Part shown: one piece after another, positions 10,039 through 18,760 of the stretch
Position numbering within the stretch: the first letter of the stretch is position 1
Layout of the letters: every line of letters starts with the position of its first letter
NCBI GenBank assembly: GCA_032249695.1
Contig: JAVVHE010000002.1
Coordinates: 124,001 to 188,000 of the forward strand
Length of the DNA: 64,000 nt
Direction of reading: 5' to 3'
DNA from: JAVVHE01 sp032249695
Lineage (GTDB): Bacteria; Pseudomonadota; Alphaproteobacteria; Sphingomonadales; Sphingomonadaceae
The notes under the pieces: generated by a model
Database searches by the model: none
Seen by the model: the letters and a program-made list of their open reading frames with translations, nothing else
Told to the model about the DNA's origin: nothing
Translations under genes and position numbers: made by a program

Positions 10039-10821
10039 ATGAAATCTCTACTGATCTTAGGCTTGGCCACGATTGCGATGCCAGCCTCGGCGCTCGCTGC
10101 CGAATCGATCAGCGGCACGTGGAAGACGGACGTCTCCACGGTTCAGATCGTCGAGAAGCCAACCAAGCGGATGTTGAAAGACGGCATGTATCGTTGCGAC
10201 AGCTGCAGTCCGGCATGGAGCGTGAAAGCGGATGGCCAGTATCACGCGGTGAAGGGCCAGCCCTACTGGGACGAGGCAGCCGTGAAAGAGGTCGACTCCC
10301 GCACGGTTAAGCAAATGTACCGCAAGGCGGGCAAGCAGACCGGCGAGGGTTTGCTGTCCGTTTCAGCCGATGGCAAATCGCTGGTCAGCAGCTGGACCGA
10401 CATGACCGGCGCGAAGACTTCCGAATTTAAGGGCACGCAGACGCGCATCGGAACAGCCCCGAAGGGCGCGCATGCGGTTTCGGGCGAGTGGCAGGCGATG
10501 AGAGCCACGAACGCGTCCGATTCGGCCCTGATCGCGATGGTCAGCGAGAAGGGCGACGTCTTCGAATACAAGACGCCGACGGGATACGGCTACACGGCCA
10601 AGCTTGGCGGGCCGCCGGTGGCGATCAAGACCGACAGCGCCGGCACGATGGCCGCGATCAAAAAGACCGGTCCGCGCACATGGGTGGAAACCGATCTGCG
10701 CGGCGGCAAGGTGGTCGGCACCGCGACGATGGAATTGTCGGCCGACGGCAAGATGCTGACCGCCAGCTACGACGACAAGGTCCAGGGCAGCACGACCAAA
10801 TTCGCGATGCGCCGACAGTAG
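10039..10821 (+). CDS. Predicted secreted protein of unknown function
   Basis: 260 aa with a signal peptide (MKSLLILGLATIAMPASALA) and a GGAGGG ribosome site. The mature part has two similar beta-rich halves, each opening with a SG-W motif (SISGTWKTDV and AVSGEWQAMR) and ending in SADGK-L-S/T (SADGKSLVSSW and SADGKMLTASY). This suggests a duplicated lipocalin-like or DUF2147-like barrel. A CDSC pair in the first half could bind metal or form a disulfide. Function not recognised. It is divergent from uvrB with 140 bp between starts. Confidence 0.75.
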   Translation: MKSLLILGLATIAMPASALAAESISGTWKTDVSTVQIVEKPTKRMLKDGMYRCDSCSPAWSVKADGQYHAVKGQPYWDEAAVKEVDSRTVKQMYRKAGKQTGEGLLSVSADGKSLVSSWTDMTGAKTSEFKGTQTRIGTAPKGAHAVSGEWQAMRATNASDSALIAMVSEKGDVFEYKTPTGYGYTAKLGGPPVAIKTDSAGTMAAIKKTGPRTWVETDLRGGKVVGTATMELSADGKMLTASYDDKVQGSTTKFAMRRQ

Positions 10822-10869
10822 GCGCCGGGCGTGGGCGGAGGCTGCCGATGCTTCCGCCCGCAATCCCGT

Positions 10870-11166
10870 TTACTTGAGGATCGCCGCCACCTTCATCGCG
10901 GTAGCGATGTCGTCCACGCGGAGCTTGCCGCTCATATAGGCCATCGTCGGGTCGAGGCGGCCCGCGGCGATCTCTTCGAAATCGTCCTTGCTGACGGTGA
11001 AGGTGCATTGCGTCGGCCGATCGCTGTTGTCGACCGTCGCGGGGCTGGCGGTATCGTCGACGACGATCACGCCGTCGGAGCCGAAATCGAACTTCACCGT
11101 GGTATTCAGCCCTGCGTTGGTGCCGACGCGTTCGCGCAAGCCCCGGGTGATCTCGTCAAGCGTCAT
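10870..11166 (-). CDS. SCP2 sterol-binding domain protein
   Basis: 98 aa, a complete single SCP2 domain: GLNTTVKFDFGSDGVIVVDD, then PTQCTFTVSKDDFEEIAAGR and LDPTMAYMSGKLRVDDIATAMKVAAIL, the classic ending of the fold. SCP2 domains form a tunnel that binds lipids, fatty acyl-CoA or sterols; in a hopanoid-making bacterium a sterol-like lipid is conceivable, but that is inference. No signal peptide, so cytosolic. A terminator on the same strand separates it from the upstream repeat lipoprotein. Confidence 0.9.
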   Translation of the reverse strand: MTLDEITRGLRERVGTNAGLNTTVKFDFGSDGVIVVDDTASPATVDNSDRPTQCTFTVSKDDFEEIAAGRLDPTMAYMSGKLRVDDIATAMKVAAILK

Positions 11167-11190
11167 TGCGCTGCCCTTTCCTGATCGCCA

Positions 11191-11228
11191 GAAAGAATAA
11201 GGGCCGCCCGCTACTGGCGGACGGCCCT
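11191..11228 (-). terminator. Rho-independent terminator after the repeat lipoprotein
   Basis: Stem AGGGCCG (11200-11206) pairs with CGGCCCT (11222-11228), with further inner pairing CCGC/GCGG. Read on the minus strand it is followed by the T-rich TTATTCTTTC. It lies 31 bp past the stop of the minus-strand gene at 11259. Confidence 0.75.
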
Positions 11229-11258
11229 CCCGATACTCGTGTAGTGACGAAGCCGAGC

Positions 11259-11597
11259 TTACTTCTTGGTGGTCTCGGTCGTGGTCGCCGTGGTGCTGGT
11301 CGTGTTGCCCATCGCGCCCGTGTCAGTGCCCATCGCGTTCGTCGCGCCCATCGCACCGGTGTCCGAACCCATCGCGTTCGTCGTGCCCATCGCGCCGGCG
11401 TCGGTGCTGGTCGTGCCCATCGCGTTGGTCGAGCCCATCGCGCCGGTGTCGGTCGTGGTCGTCGTCGTCGTCGTCGAGGTGGTCGTGTTGGCCGCCGCGT
11501 TCGCGTCGTCGGCCTTCTTCTCGCCGCACGCCGCAACCGCGACGGCAACGCCCGCGACGATCGCGGCGGTCTTCAGCGTCTTGACGATGTCACCCAT
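11259..11597 (-). CDS. Repeat-containing putative lipoprotein
   Basis: 112 aa. A hydrophobic signal segment (TAAIVAGVAVAVAAC) gives a lipobox with Cys at residue 24, so it is probably an envelope lipoprotein. The mature part is low-complexity: a Thr run, then about four imperfect copies of DTGAMG-xTNAMG separated by one to three residues, ending in Thr/Lys. The DNA is a matching minisatellite-like tract, so copy number may vary between strains. Function unknown. It is an isolated gene with its own terminator. Confidence 0.75.
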   Translation of the reverse strand: MGDIVKTLKTAAIVAGVAVAVAACGEKKADDANAAANTTTSTTTTTTTTDTGAMGSTNAMGTTSTDAGAMGTTNAMGSDTGAMGATNAMGTDTGAMGNTTSTTATTTETTKK

Positions 11598-11687
11598 GTG
11601 ATCTCACTCCTTGAGGCAAAGTTGGGGGTGCGGTTGTTGCCTTATCCCCACCAACGCCGTTTGGTTTAACGCGAGCGTCCCGTCAAC

Positions 11688-12380
11688 TCAAGCCGAGGCG
11701 CACGCATCGTGCGGCAGAACGGTTTCCACGCCCGCCGGGTTCATCGCTCGTTCGGAAATGGCTGCTAGAAAGCCCGGAAACGCTGCTAGAAGCGCCGAAT
11801 CCACCGCCGAAAGCGGCGAGTGGACGCCAAGCGCTGCAAGGCTTGTGACCTTTGCGTCGGCGATTCCGCACGGCACGATGCCGTCGAAATGCTCCAGCCG
11901 CGGCGACACATTCAGCGCCGCACCGTGCCATGTGACCCAGCGGCGGACGCGAAGCCCGATCGCTGCGAGCTTGGCGCCGCCGGTCCAAACTCCCGTCCGC
12001 CCCGCCACGCGCCCTGCTTCCACCCCCAACGCTGCCAGCGCCGCGATGATCCAGCCCTCCAGCGCTTGGATAAATCTGTGGAGATCCCGTGCGTCGCGGC
12101 GATCGAGGTCGATCATCGCATAAACAACACGCTGGCCGGGGCCGTGATAGGTGTGCTTGCCGCCGCGCCCGGCGGCGAACACGGGGAATCGATTCGGGTC
12201 CAGCAGCTCCTCGGGCCGGGCGGACACGCCCGCAGTGTAGAGCGGCGGGTGCTCCACCAGCCAGATCAGCTCGCGATCGGTCCCGGCGCGAATCGATTGA
12301 ACGCGCGCTTCCATCGCGGCCACTGCGTCCGGATAGGGCGTCAGTCCGGGCGTCACGAGCCATTCGGGAGCGGCGATCAC
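11688..12380 (-). CDS. lipB: Lipoyl(octanoyl) transferase
   Basis: 230 aa. LipB transfers octanoyl from ACP to lipoyl domains of 2-oxoacid dehydrogenases and the glycine cleavage H protein. Signature motifs: RGGKHTYHGPGQRVVYAMID (residues 72-91), GVWTGGAKLAAIGLRVRRWVT with catalytic K137, HGAALNV, and IVPCGI with nucleophile C171. The C-terminus runs about 15 residues past the usual end. It overlaps the upstream metallopeptidase gene by 4 bp, so the pair is translationally coupled. Confidence 0.95.
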   Translation of the reverse strand: MIAAPEWLVTPGLTPYPDAVAAMEARVQSIRAGTDRELIWLVEHPPLYTAGVSARPEELLDPNRFPVFAAGRGGKHTYHGPGQRVVYAMIDLDRRDARDLHRFIQALEGWIIAALAALGVEAGRVAGRTGVWTGGAKLAAIGLRVRRWVTWHGAALNVSPRLEHFDGIVPCGIADAKVTSLAALGVHSPLSAVDSALLAAFPGFLAAISERAMNPAGVETVLPHDACASA

Positions 12381-12781
12381 CCCGCCTCCGCCTCGATCCG
12401 ATCCATGTCGGCGTCCGACAGGCCGAAATGGTGCCCGATCTCGTGGATGAGCACGTGGGTGACGACCGCCTCCAGGCTGTCGCCCGATTCGGCCCAGTGA
12501 TCGAGGATCGGGCGCCGGTAGAGGTGGATCATCGTCGGCTGCGCGCCGGTGGGCACCGCCTCGGCCATGCCGATATGGTAGCCGCGATAGAGGCCGAGCA
12601 GATCGAAGGGCGATTCGAGGCCCATCTCGTCAAGCGTCTCGTCATCGGGAAACTCGTCGACTCGAAACACGACTCCGCCCAGATGCCGCCGGAACAGATC
12701 GGGCAGGCGCTCGGCGGCGGCGCGCGCGATCGCCTCGATCGCATCGAGATCGGGCGCAAGTGTTTGACGCGAGGCGGCCAC
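12377..12781 (-). CDS. Small zinc metallopeptidase-like protein (HExxH)
   Basis: 134 aa. VLIHEIGHHFGLSDADMDRIE carries the HExxH zinc motif (H113, E114, H117) with an extended acidic ligand region, as in the MPN-like 'metallopeptidase family' (DUF1025-type) of alphaproteobacteria. TMIHLYRRPIL and HWAESGD are further family residues. Substrate unknown; cytosolic by lack of signal. It ends in a 4-bp overlap with the lipB start. The 5' end is 41 bp from the divergent pterin dehydratase gene, leaving little room for two promoters. Confidence 0.85.
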   Translation of the reverse strand: MAASRQTLAPDLDAIEAIARAAAERLPDLFRRHLGGVVFRVDEFPDDETLDEMGLESPFDLLGLYRGYHIGMAEAVPTGAQPTMIHLYRRPILDHWAESGDSLEAVVTHVLIHEIGHHFGLSDADMDRIEAEAG

Positions 12782-12822
12782 GGCGCCGACATAGGGCAGA
12801 GCGGACGCGAAGGGGAGGGCGG

Positions 12823-13110
12823 GTGGCGATCGGACGGCTGAGCGGGGCGGAGCGGACGCAAGCGCTGGCTACCCTCGACGGGTGGACGCTGATGGCCGGG
12901 CGCGATGCGATCGAGAAACGCTGGCGCTTCCGCGATTTTCCCGAAGCGTTCGGGTTCATGACGCGCGTCGCGCTGCTCGCCGAGCGCGCCGACCACCATC
13001 CCGAATGGTCGAACGTCTACAACCGCGTGCACATCGTGCTGACGACACACGACGCTGGCGGACTGAGCGAGCGTGACGTCGCGCTCGCGCAGGCGATCGA
13101 CGCGGGCTGA
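12823..13110 (+). CDS. phhB: 4a-hydroxytetrahydrobiopterin dehydratase (PCD/DCoH)
   Basis: 95 aa from a GTG at 12823, with a strong GGGGAGGG ribosome site just upstream. PCD recycles the carbinolamine formed by aromatic amino acid hydroxylases or assists molybdopterin enzymes. The signature is ADHHPEWSNVYNRVHIVLTT with the downstream HDAGGLSERDVALA. An upstream in-frame ATG would add 21 Arg-rich residues overlapping the divergent gene and is rejected. No phenylalanine hydroxylase is nearby, so the physiological partner is unknown. Confidence 0.9.
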   Translation: MAIGRLSGAERTQALATLDGWTLMAGRDAIEKRWRFRDFPEAFGFMTRVALLAERADHHPEWSNVYNRVHIVLTTHDAGGLSERDVALAQAIDAG

Positions 13111-13186
13111 GCCGCGGTTGCCGTCGGCTTGCGCGCAGCGGCCGGGCGCGCGACACCTGTGCCAACGGAATGAGGGAGCGGCGGAC

Positions 13187-15124
13187 ATGAAGCGGGCTCT
13201 GGCGATTGCGATTCTGGCCTGCGCGACGGCGGCGCACGCAGCCGTTCCGGCGCCCGAGCGCGCGCTGACCGATCCGCGGTCGATCACCTCGCCGCAAAGC
13301 CCGCAGGCCGGGCCGGTCTCGGTCGCCGGCCTCTACGATCTGAAGGGCGGGCAGGGCGCGGTCTGGACTGCAGACGGGCGCAGCGTGGTGATGAGCGCCA
13401 ACCTCGCTGGCCGGTTCAACCTGTGGCGTCTGTCGGCCGATGGCGGCGAGCCGGTGCAGCTGACCAAGTCCGACGACCGGCAGGGCGGCCCCACCATGCT
13501 GCGCGACGGGCGCGTCCTCTATCAGCAAGACCGCGCCGGGAACGAGATGTGGGATTTGTGGGCGGTGCCGCTGGCGGGCGGCGAGCCGGTCAATCTCACC
13601 AATACGCCGGACGTGATCGAGACCGGCGCCGAAATCTCGCGCGACGGGCGCTTCGTGGCGTTCGGGCGGCGGCTGAAGATTGCGCCCCAGACGAACATCG
13701 CGGTGATGGACCTCGGCACCGGCGAGGTGCGCGAGCTGACTGCCGAGCGCGAGCGCGACCGGCAGTGGAGCGTGGTCGCCATCACCGGCGACGCGCACAC
13801 AATCATCGCCTCGCGCGGCGACTTCAACCGAGCGGTCGGCGAGGTTTACGCGATCGACGTGGCGAGCGGGCGCGCGCGGCTGCTGTCGAAGCCCGGCGAG
13901 CGCGTCGATGCCGCCGCGGCATCGCCCGACGGTCGCCGGATCGCAGTGACGGTGGAAACCGCGAGCGGAACGCGGCAGGCGGGCGTGCTCGATGCAGCGA
14001 CGGGGATGGTCAGGCTGCTGAAGCCCGGCGTGTGGGAGCAATCGGCGCGGGCGATCTCGCCCGACGGCGCGCGGATCATCTTCGAAACGAATGTCGACGG
14101 GCGCACCACGCTGTCCTGCTATGACGTCGCCAGCGGACGGGTGAGCGATCTGCCGCTCAATCCCGGCGTGAACGCGCTGGCGGCGGACGGCGACAAGGCG
14201 TTCTCGCCCGACGGGCGGCGGCTGATCGTGTCGAGCCAGGGCGGCGCGCGGCCGTCCGAGTATTACGCCTATGATCTGAGCACAGGGAAGCTGACGCAGC
14301 TGACGCGCTTCGCTGGCAACGCCGTGCCGCCCGGACGCCTGCCGCCGACGCAGATCGTCCACTATCGCAGCGCCGACGGCACGGTCATCTCGGCGGTGCT
14401 GACGATGCCCTACAACCTGAAGCGCGACGGCACCGCGCCCGCCGTCGTGCTGCCGCATGGCGGGCCGACGGGGCAGACGGTCGACAGCTTCAGCCGCACG
14501 GCGGCGGCGCTCGCCTCGCGCGGCTACGTGACGCTTGCGCCCAATCCGCGCGGATCAACCGGCTATGGCCGGGCTTTCCAGGACGCGAACATCAAGGATC
14601 TGGGCGGCGGCGACCTCGATGACGAAGTCGCCGGAGCGCGCTGGCTCGCAGCGACCGGCTACGTCGACGCGAAGCGCATCGGCATCACCGGCGGCTCATA
14701 CGGCGGCTACATGACGCTGATGGCCTTGGGCAAATCGCCCGACATGTGGGCCGCGGGGGTGGAGCTGTTCGGGATCATCGACTGGGTGACGATGTACAGG
14801 ACCGAGGCGCCGACGCTGCAAGCCTATCAGCGCGGCCTGCTGGGCGAACCCGACACGGAGCCCGAGGTCTATCGGCGCACCAGCCCGATGACCTATATCG
14901 GCCAGGTGAAGGCCCCGCTGCTGGTTCTCCAGGGCGACAACGACATCCGCGTGCCGCGCGGCCAGGCCGAGCAGGTCGTCGATGCGATCAGGGCCAAGGG
15001 CGGCGTGGTCGAGGCGACATACTACGCGAACGAGGGCCACGGCTTCGTGAAGCGCGAGAATCAGATCGATTCGCTGCAGAAAACGATCGACTGGTTCGAC
15101 CGCTTTCTGAAGCCGAAGCGCTGA
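13187..15124 (+). CDS. S9 family serine peptidase, secreted (acylaminoacyl-/dipeptidyl-peptidase type)
   Basis: 645 aa from ATG 13187, with signal peptide MKRALAIAILACATAAHA. The N-terminal half is a beta-propeller with WD40-like PD-repeats (SPDGRRIAVT, SPDGARIIFE, SPDGRRLIVS). The C-terminal alpha/beta hydrolase has the nucleophile S504 in GGSYGGYM, the acid in QGDND and the His in NEGHGF. Such periplasmic oligopeptidases trim short peptides. It stands alone between the pterin dehydratase and accA. A second S9 enzyme is at 43507-45525, from a different subgroup. Confidence 0.93.
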   Translation: MKRALAIAILACATAAHAAVPAPERALTDPRSITSPQSPQAGPVSVAGLYDLKGGQGAVWTADGRSVVMSANLAGRFNLWRLSADGGEPVQLTKSDDRQGGPTMLRDGRVLYQQDRAGNEMWDLWAVPLAGGEPVNLTNTPDVIETGAEISRDGRFVAFGRRLKIAPQTNIAVMDLGTGEVRELTAERERDRQWSVVAITGDAHTIIASRGDFNRAVGEVYAIDVASGRARLLSKPGERVDAAAASPDGRRIAVTVETASGTRQAGVLDAATGMVRLLKPGVWEQSARAISPDGARIIFETNVDGRTTLSCYDVASGRVSDLPLNPGVNALAADGDKAFSPDGRRLIVSSQGGARPSEYYAYDLSTGKLTQLTRFAGNAVPPGRLPPTQIVHYRSADGTVISAVLTMPYNLKRDGTAPAVVLPHGGPTGQTVDSFSRTAAALASRGYVTLAPNPRGSTGYGRAFQDANIKDLGGGDLDDEVAGARWLAATGYVDAKRIGITGGSYGGYMTLMALGKSPDMWAAGVELFGIIDWVTMYRTEAPTLQAYQRGLLGEPDTEPEVYRRTSPMTYIGQVKAPLLVLQGDNDIRVPRGQAEQVVDAIRAKGGVVEATYYANEGHGFVKRENQIDSLQKTIDWFDRFLKPKR

Positions 15125-15200
15125 GGGGCGCCGAGCCCGCGCGCGCCCAATCACGGGAACCGCTTGCCGCAACCGGCTCCGGCGGTGCATCGCGCGCGAA

Positions 15201-16136
<936 letters not shown>

Positions 16137-16294
16137 CGACCGGGCGCCGTTCTGGCTTCCGCCGGATCACCCGGCAAGGATTTGCTGGCTTTCTCACGCG
16201 CGGCTGACGCTGCTCTGCGAGCCGATGGCGCACAAGCCTCTCACCGGACGCGATGGTCGCGGACGGGGTTCACGAAGACCAGAGAGGACAGAAC

Positions 16295-16609
16295 ATGCGA
16301 CATGTGATGCTGGCGCCCCTGGCGCTCATTGGAGCCCTCGCCGTTTCGGCCGCGGCAGCGGCGCAGCCGGTAGCGGTGCGGACCGAGCAGGTCCCGTACG
16401 GCGATCTCAACCTCGCGTCGAAGGAAGGCGCCGACCGGCTGCAGCTGCGGATCAACGCTGCGGTTCGGCGCGTCTGCCCCAGCCAGAGCGGCAATTTGGT
16501 CGAGACGATGCAGTGCCGCATCGATGCGCAGAAGGCGGCCAAGCGGCAGATGACCGTCGCGATCGCCCGAGCCGAGACGCGCCCAGGCTTCCAGCTGGCC
16601 AGCAAATAA
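16295..16609 (+). CDS. UrcA family protein
   Basis: 104 aa from ATG 16295 (AGAGAGGA ribosome site). Signal peptide to about residue 23 (SAAAAAQP), then the UrcA pattern: VPYGDLNLASKEGADRLQLRINAAVRRVC with a second cysteine 15 residues later (MQCRID), likely a disulfide. UrcA proteins are small periplasmic proteins named from Caulobacter/sphingomonad genomes; function is unknown. Confidence 0.88.
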   Translation: MRHVMLAPLALIGALAVSAAAAAQPVAVRTEQVPYGDLNLASKEGADRLQLRINAAVRRVCPSQSGNLVETMQCRIDAQKAAKRQMTVAIARAETRPGFQLASK

Positions 16610-16682
16610 CGCGACGGTCCGCCGATGCCGACGCAGGATGCCGCCCGTGGGACGCCCCCGCGGGCGGCCTCTCCGCGGGTGG

Positions 16683-17342
16683 CTAGCCGCGCACCGGATA
16701 GCGCAGGCGGCCGAGGAAGCGCAACGGATCGGGCAGGCCGCTGCCCACCGACAGCAGCCGTGCCTTCGTCTTTTCAAACGCCATGATCCCCTCGATCCGG
16801 CGATCGAGGAACACGCGCGTGGCTGCGAAATCCTCGCTGTCGTCTTGAAGCCAATATAGCAGCGTCGCCGAGTAGACGGCCGCCAGGATCGCGCGCTTGG
16901 TGTAGTGGTTGTAGTCGGTCGCCCTATCGCCCGCGGCGCGCCAGATCGAGTCGGCCGTGCGCCACAGGCCGCGCGCCGAGCGGGCGGCATTTTGCGGCAG
17001 CATCGTCACCGCGAGCGCGCGACGCACGGCTTCCTTGTGCGGCGCCGCCTGTTCCAGCCGCGTCATGACCGCCAGCCGGATGCGGTCGCGAATCTTGCGC
17101 GATGGCAGGTCGAGCGCGGCGAGCGCTTCCTCCATCCGTCGGTCGGCGAGCTCGATATAGGCGTCGGCCATGTCCGCGGGACCGCTGAACGCCAGCCGCG
17201 CGCGAGGACGCGGCACCCCAAGCGAATCCGCTGCGAGATCGAGCGAGGCGATGCTCCAGCCATCGAACGGCACGTTGGGCAGCATCGCTTCCACGAGCGG
17301 CAGGCGGAGTTCGGCTGGGGTCAGCTCGTCGAGCGGCATCAT
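16683..17342 (-). CDS. COQ9 family protein (ubiquinone biosynthesis accessory)
   Basis: 219 aa. COQ9 proteins bind isoprenoid lipid and help the COQ7-type hydroxylation of ubiquinone precursors; the fold is TetR-like. Seen here: DELTPAELRLPLVEAMLPNVPFDGWS, then RIRLAVMTRLEQAAPHKEAVRRALAV and TADSIWRAAGDRATDYNHYTKRAILAAVYSATLLYWLQD, the most conserved region. The start overlaps the stop of the HxlR regulator gene by 4 bp, so they form a two-gene operon, which hints that ubiquinone supply is regulated by an HxlR sensor. Confidence 0.92.
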   Translation of the reverse strand: MMPLDELTPAELRLPLVEAMLPNVPFDGWSIASLDLAADSLGVPRPRARLAFSGPADMADAYIELADRRMEEALAALDLPSRKIRDRIRLAVMTRLEQAAPHKEAVRRALAVTMLPQNAARSARGLWRTADSIWRAAGDRATDYNHYTKRAILAAVYSATLLYWLQDDSEDFAATRVFLDRRIEGIMAFEKTKARLLSVGSGLPDPLRFLGRLRYPVRG

Positions 17343-17881
17343 GCTGCGATCGGTGCCTCAGCTCCGTCGTCGAGGCAATCGGGCCCATCGCCGCGCGCCA
17401 GCACCTCGATCCCGATGTCGCGCAGGCCGAGCACCTCGCCCGCTACCGAGCGAACGGCGACGGGCGGGATCGGCTCGCCGGTGCGCCGATCGAAGAACTG
17501 GTAGGGCAGCTCCTCGCTGGGGCAGCGCATGTGCTCGGCGCCCCACTGCGCGATCGCGACGATGATCGGCAGCAGTGCCTTGCCCTTCGCGGTGAGGCGA
17601 TATTCGATGCGGCGGCCATCGTTCGGGTCGGGGCGGCGATCAAGCACGCCCGTCTCGACGAGCTTGCCCAGCCGCGCCGACAGAACGTTCCGCGCGATGC
17701 CGAGACTCGACTGGAAGCCTTCGAAATGGCGCACCCCGAAGAAGGCGTCGCGGATGATCAGGAACGTCCACCACTCGCCCAATACCTCCAGGCTGCGGGC
17801 GACCATGCACGATCCGGGTAGCGCGCTGCGCTTGGGCACGGGGGCGTCTGCTCTCCTCTGCTGCGCAACATGGCGCGGCAT
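17339..17881 (-). CDS. HxlR family winged-helix transcriptional regulator
   Basis: 180 aa from ATG 17881; a GTG at 17956 would add 25 residues across the operator-like repeats and is less likely. The HxlR core is SCMVARSLEVLGEWWTFLIIRDAFFGVRHFEGFQSSLGIARNVLSARLGKLVETGVLDRR (summarised: GSC, EWWTFLI, RHFEGFQ, LSARL). C-terminal extension of about 60 residues with EVLGLRDIGIEV is unusual for the family and may sense a ligand. Cys near the start of the domain could make it redox-responsive. Couples to the COQ9 gene. Confidence 0.92.
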   Translation of the reverse strand: MPRHVAQQRRADAPVPKRSALPGSCMVARSLEVLGEWWTFLIIRDAFFGVRHFEGFQSSLGIARNVLSARLGKLVETGVLDRRPDPNDGRRIEYRLTAKGKALLPIIVAIAQWGAEHMRCPSEELPYQFFDRRTGEPIPPVAVRSVAGEVLGLRDIGIEVLARGDGPDCLDDGAEAPIAA

Positions 17882-17887
17882 CGCCCG

Positions 17888-17928
17888 AGTTGCAAGAGAA
17901 ACCAGTTGCAAAGGAATACCAGTTTCGT
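17888..17928. promoter_or_regulatory. Three spaced repeats, candidate HxlR operator
   Basis: AGTTGCAA occurs at 17888-17895 and 17904-17911, with a degenerate third copy AGTTTCGT at 17921-17928, so spacing is 16-17 bp, about 1.5 helical turns. They lie just upstream of the hxlR ATG and about 50 bp before the divergent gene at 17977. The position suggests autoregulation and perhaps control of both directions. Confidence 0.5.
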
Positions 17929-17976
17929 TAGCGTACGTCTTGTCGAGAGGCTGCACGCAAACGAAGGAGCGGACAT

Positions 17977-18300
17977 ATGAGACGGATCGTCATCGGACTG
18001 GCATGGCTGCTGCCCGCGAGCGCTCTGGCCGGGTCGCACCTGTTCACCGCCGAGTTCAGCGACCTGCCGGGACGGGCGCAGCTGATTTCCTCCGGAGCGA
18101 ACTGGCGGTGCGATGGCGCAGGCTGCACCTCGGCCGGCGCGATGAGCGATACGCCCGCGCGGCTGTGCGAGCGGCTTGCGCGCGAGCAGGGCAGGGTGGC
18201 GCGCTTCAGCGTCGACGGCGCGGCGATCAGCGACGAGGCGTTGGCGAAGTGCAACGCCCGCGCCCGCGACAGTGCGGTCCCGCAGGTCGGGCGGCGCTAG
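17977..18300 (+). CDS. CC_3452-type small exported protein
   Basis: 107 aa with signal peptide (MRRIVIGLAWLLPASALAGS). The mature part resembles the Caulobacter/sphingomonad CC_3452 family: FTAEFSDLPGRAQLISSGANWRCDGAGCTS, ARLCERLAREQGRVARFSVDG, and LAKCNARA near the end, with four cysteines that could form two disulfides. Function unknown. It starts 95 bp from the divergent hxlR ATG, with the operator-like repeats between them. Confidence 0.75.
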   Translation: MRRIVIGLAWLLPASALAGSHLFTAEFSDLPGRAQLISSGANWRCDGAGCTSAGAMSDTPARLCERLAREQGRVARFSVDGAAISDEALAKCNARARDSAVPQVGRR

Positions 18301-18425
18301 CGCTTCAGGACATCGGCCGTCACGCCCCGCTGCTTCCAGCCGTTCATCAGCCTGATGCCGTCGCACAGGGCCGGGAAGCGCCGGTCTGCACGCATCGCGT
18401 CGCTTGCGGGGACGAACCTCATCAT
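18297..18425 (-). pseudogene. C-terminal remnant resembling the end of a winged-helix/TPR protein
   Basis: 42 codons read MMRFVPASDAMRADRRFPAL then CDGIRLMNGWKQRGVTADVL. The pattern 'M-RxDxRFpxLcdriGLmnYWkxxGvtpDfl' is the usual extreme C-terminus of certain TPR or transcriptional-activator proteins. Nothing upstream on this strand continues the family, and the rpsU promoter sits in its 5' flank. I read it as a leftover of a lost gene; a real 42-aa peptide is less likely. Confidence 0.45.
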
Positions 18426-18434
18426 CGGGGACGC

Positions 18435-18463
18435 TTGATCGCACCAGCGCGTTCGGCTAGTGT
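18435..18463 (+). promoter_or_regulatory. rpsU promoter
   Basis: TTGATC (18435-18440), a 17-base spacer, then TAGTGT (18458-18463). Predicted start is about 18470, giving a leader of about 74 bases before the rpsU ATG. Confidence 0.55.
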
Positions 18464-18472
18464 CGACGGGAT

Positions 18473-18511
18473 AAGCGCCCGCGGCCCCGGCCGTACGGGC
18501 GCTTCTCCTTT
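18473..18511 (+). terminator. Leader hairpin of rpsU with weak T tract (possible attenuator)
   Basis: AAGCGCCCG (18473-18481) pairs perfectly with CGGGCGCTT (18496-18504), with GGCC/GGCC pairing inside; TCTCCTTT follows. It forms right at the predicted 5' end of the rpsU mRNA. It could be an attenuator or a 5' stabiliser. The position just after the promoter argues against a simple end-of-gene terminator. Confidence 0.5.
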
Positions 18512-18543
18512 GAAACAGCGACGAAAGGCTTTGGCGTTCATTC

Positions 18544-18750
18544 ATGCAGATCATCGTCCGCGATAACAATGTCGAGCAGGCGCTGCGCGCGCTCAAGAAG
18601 AAGCTGCAGCGCGAGGGCGTCTACCGCGAGATGAAGCTGCGCCGCCATTACGAGAAGCCGAGCGAGCGCCGCGCGCGCGAGCGTGCCGCCGCCATCCGCC
18701 GCGCCCGCAAGCTGGAGCGCAAGCGCGCCGACCGCGAGAACGCGAAGTAA
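18544..18750 (+). CDS. rpsU: 30S ribosomal protein S21
   Basis: 68 aa, MQIIVRDNNVEQALRALKKK onward, very basic, matching S21 across its length (KLQREGVYREMKLRRHYEKP, then alternating Arg/Ala). S21 sits near the anti-Shine-Dalgarno end of 16S rRNA in the small subunit and affects initiation. A promoter and leader hairpin precede it. The FKBP gene follows after 10 bp and is probably co-transcribed. Confidence 0.97.
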   Translation: MQIIVRDNNVEQALRALKKKLQREGVYREMKLRRHYEKPSERRARERAAAIRRARKLERKRADRENAK

Positions 18751-18760
18751 GCCGCGCGTC

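Noticed and set aside
10034..10039. TATAAT just at the start of the 10039 gene
   Set aside because: It overlaps the ATG and the GGAGGG ribosome site, so it cannot serve as the -10 box of that gene.
12956..14458. 500-codon open frame opposite the S9 peptidase
   Set aside because: Antisense shadow; spans the pterin dehydratase as well and has no family match.
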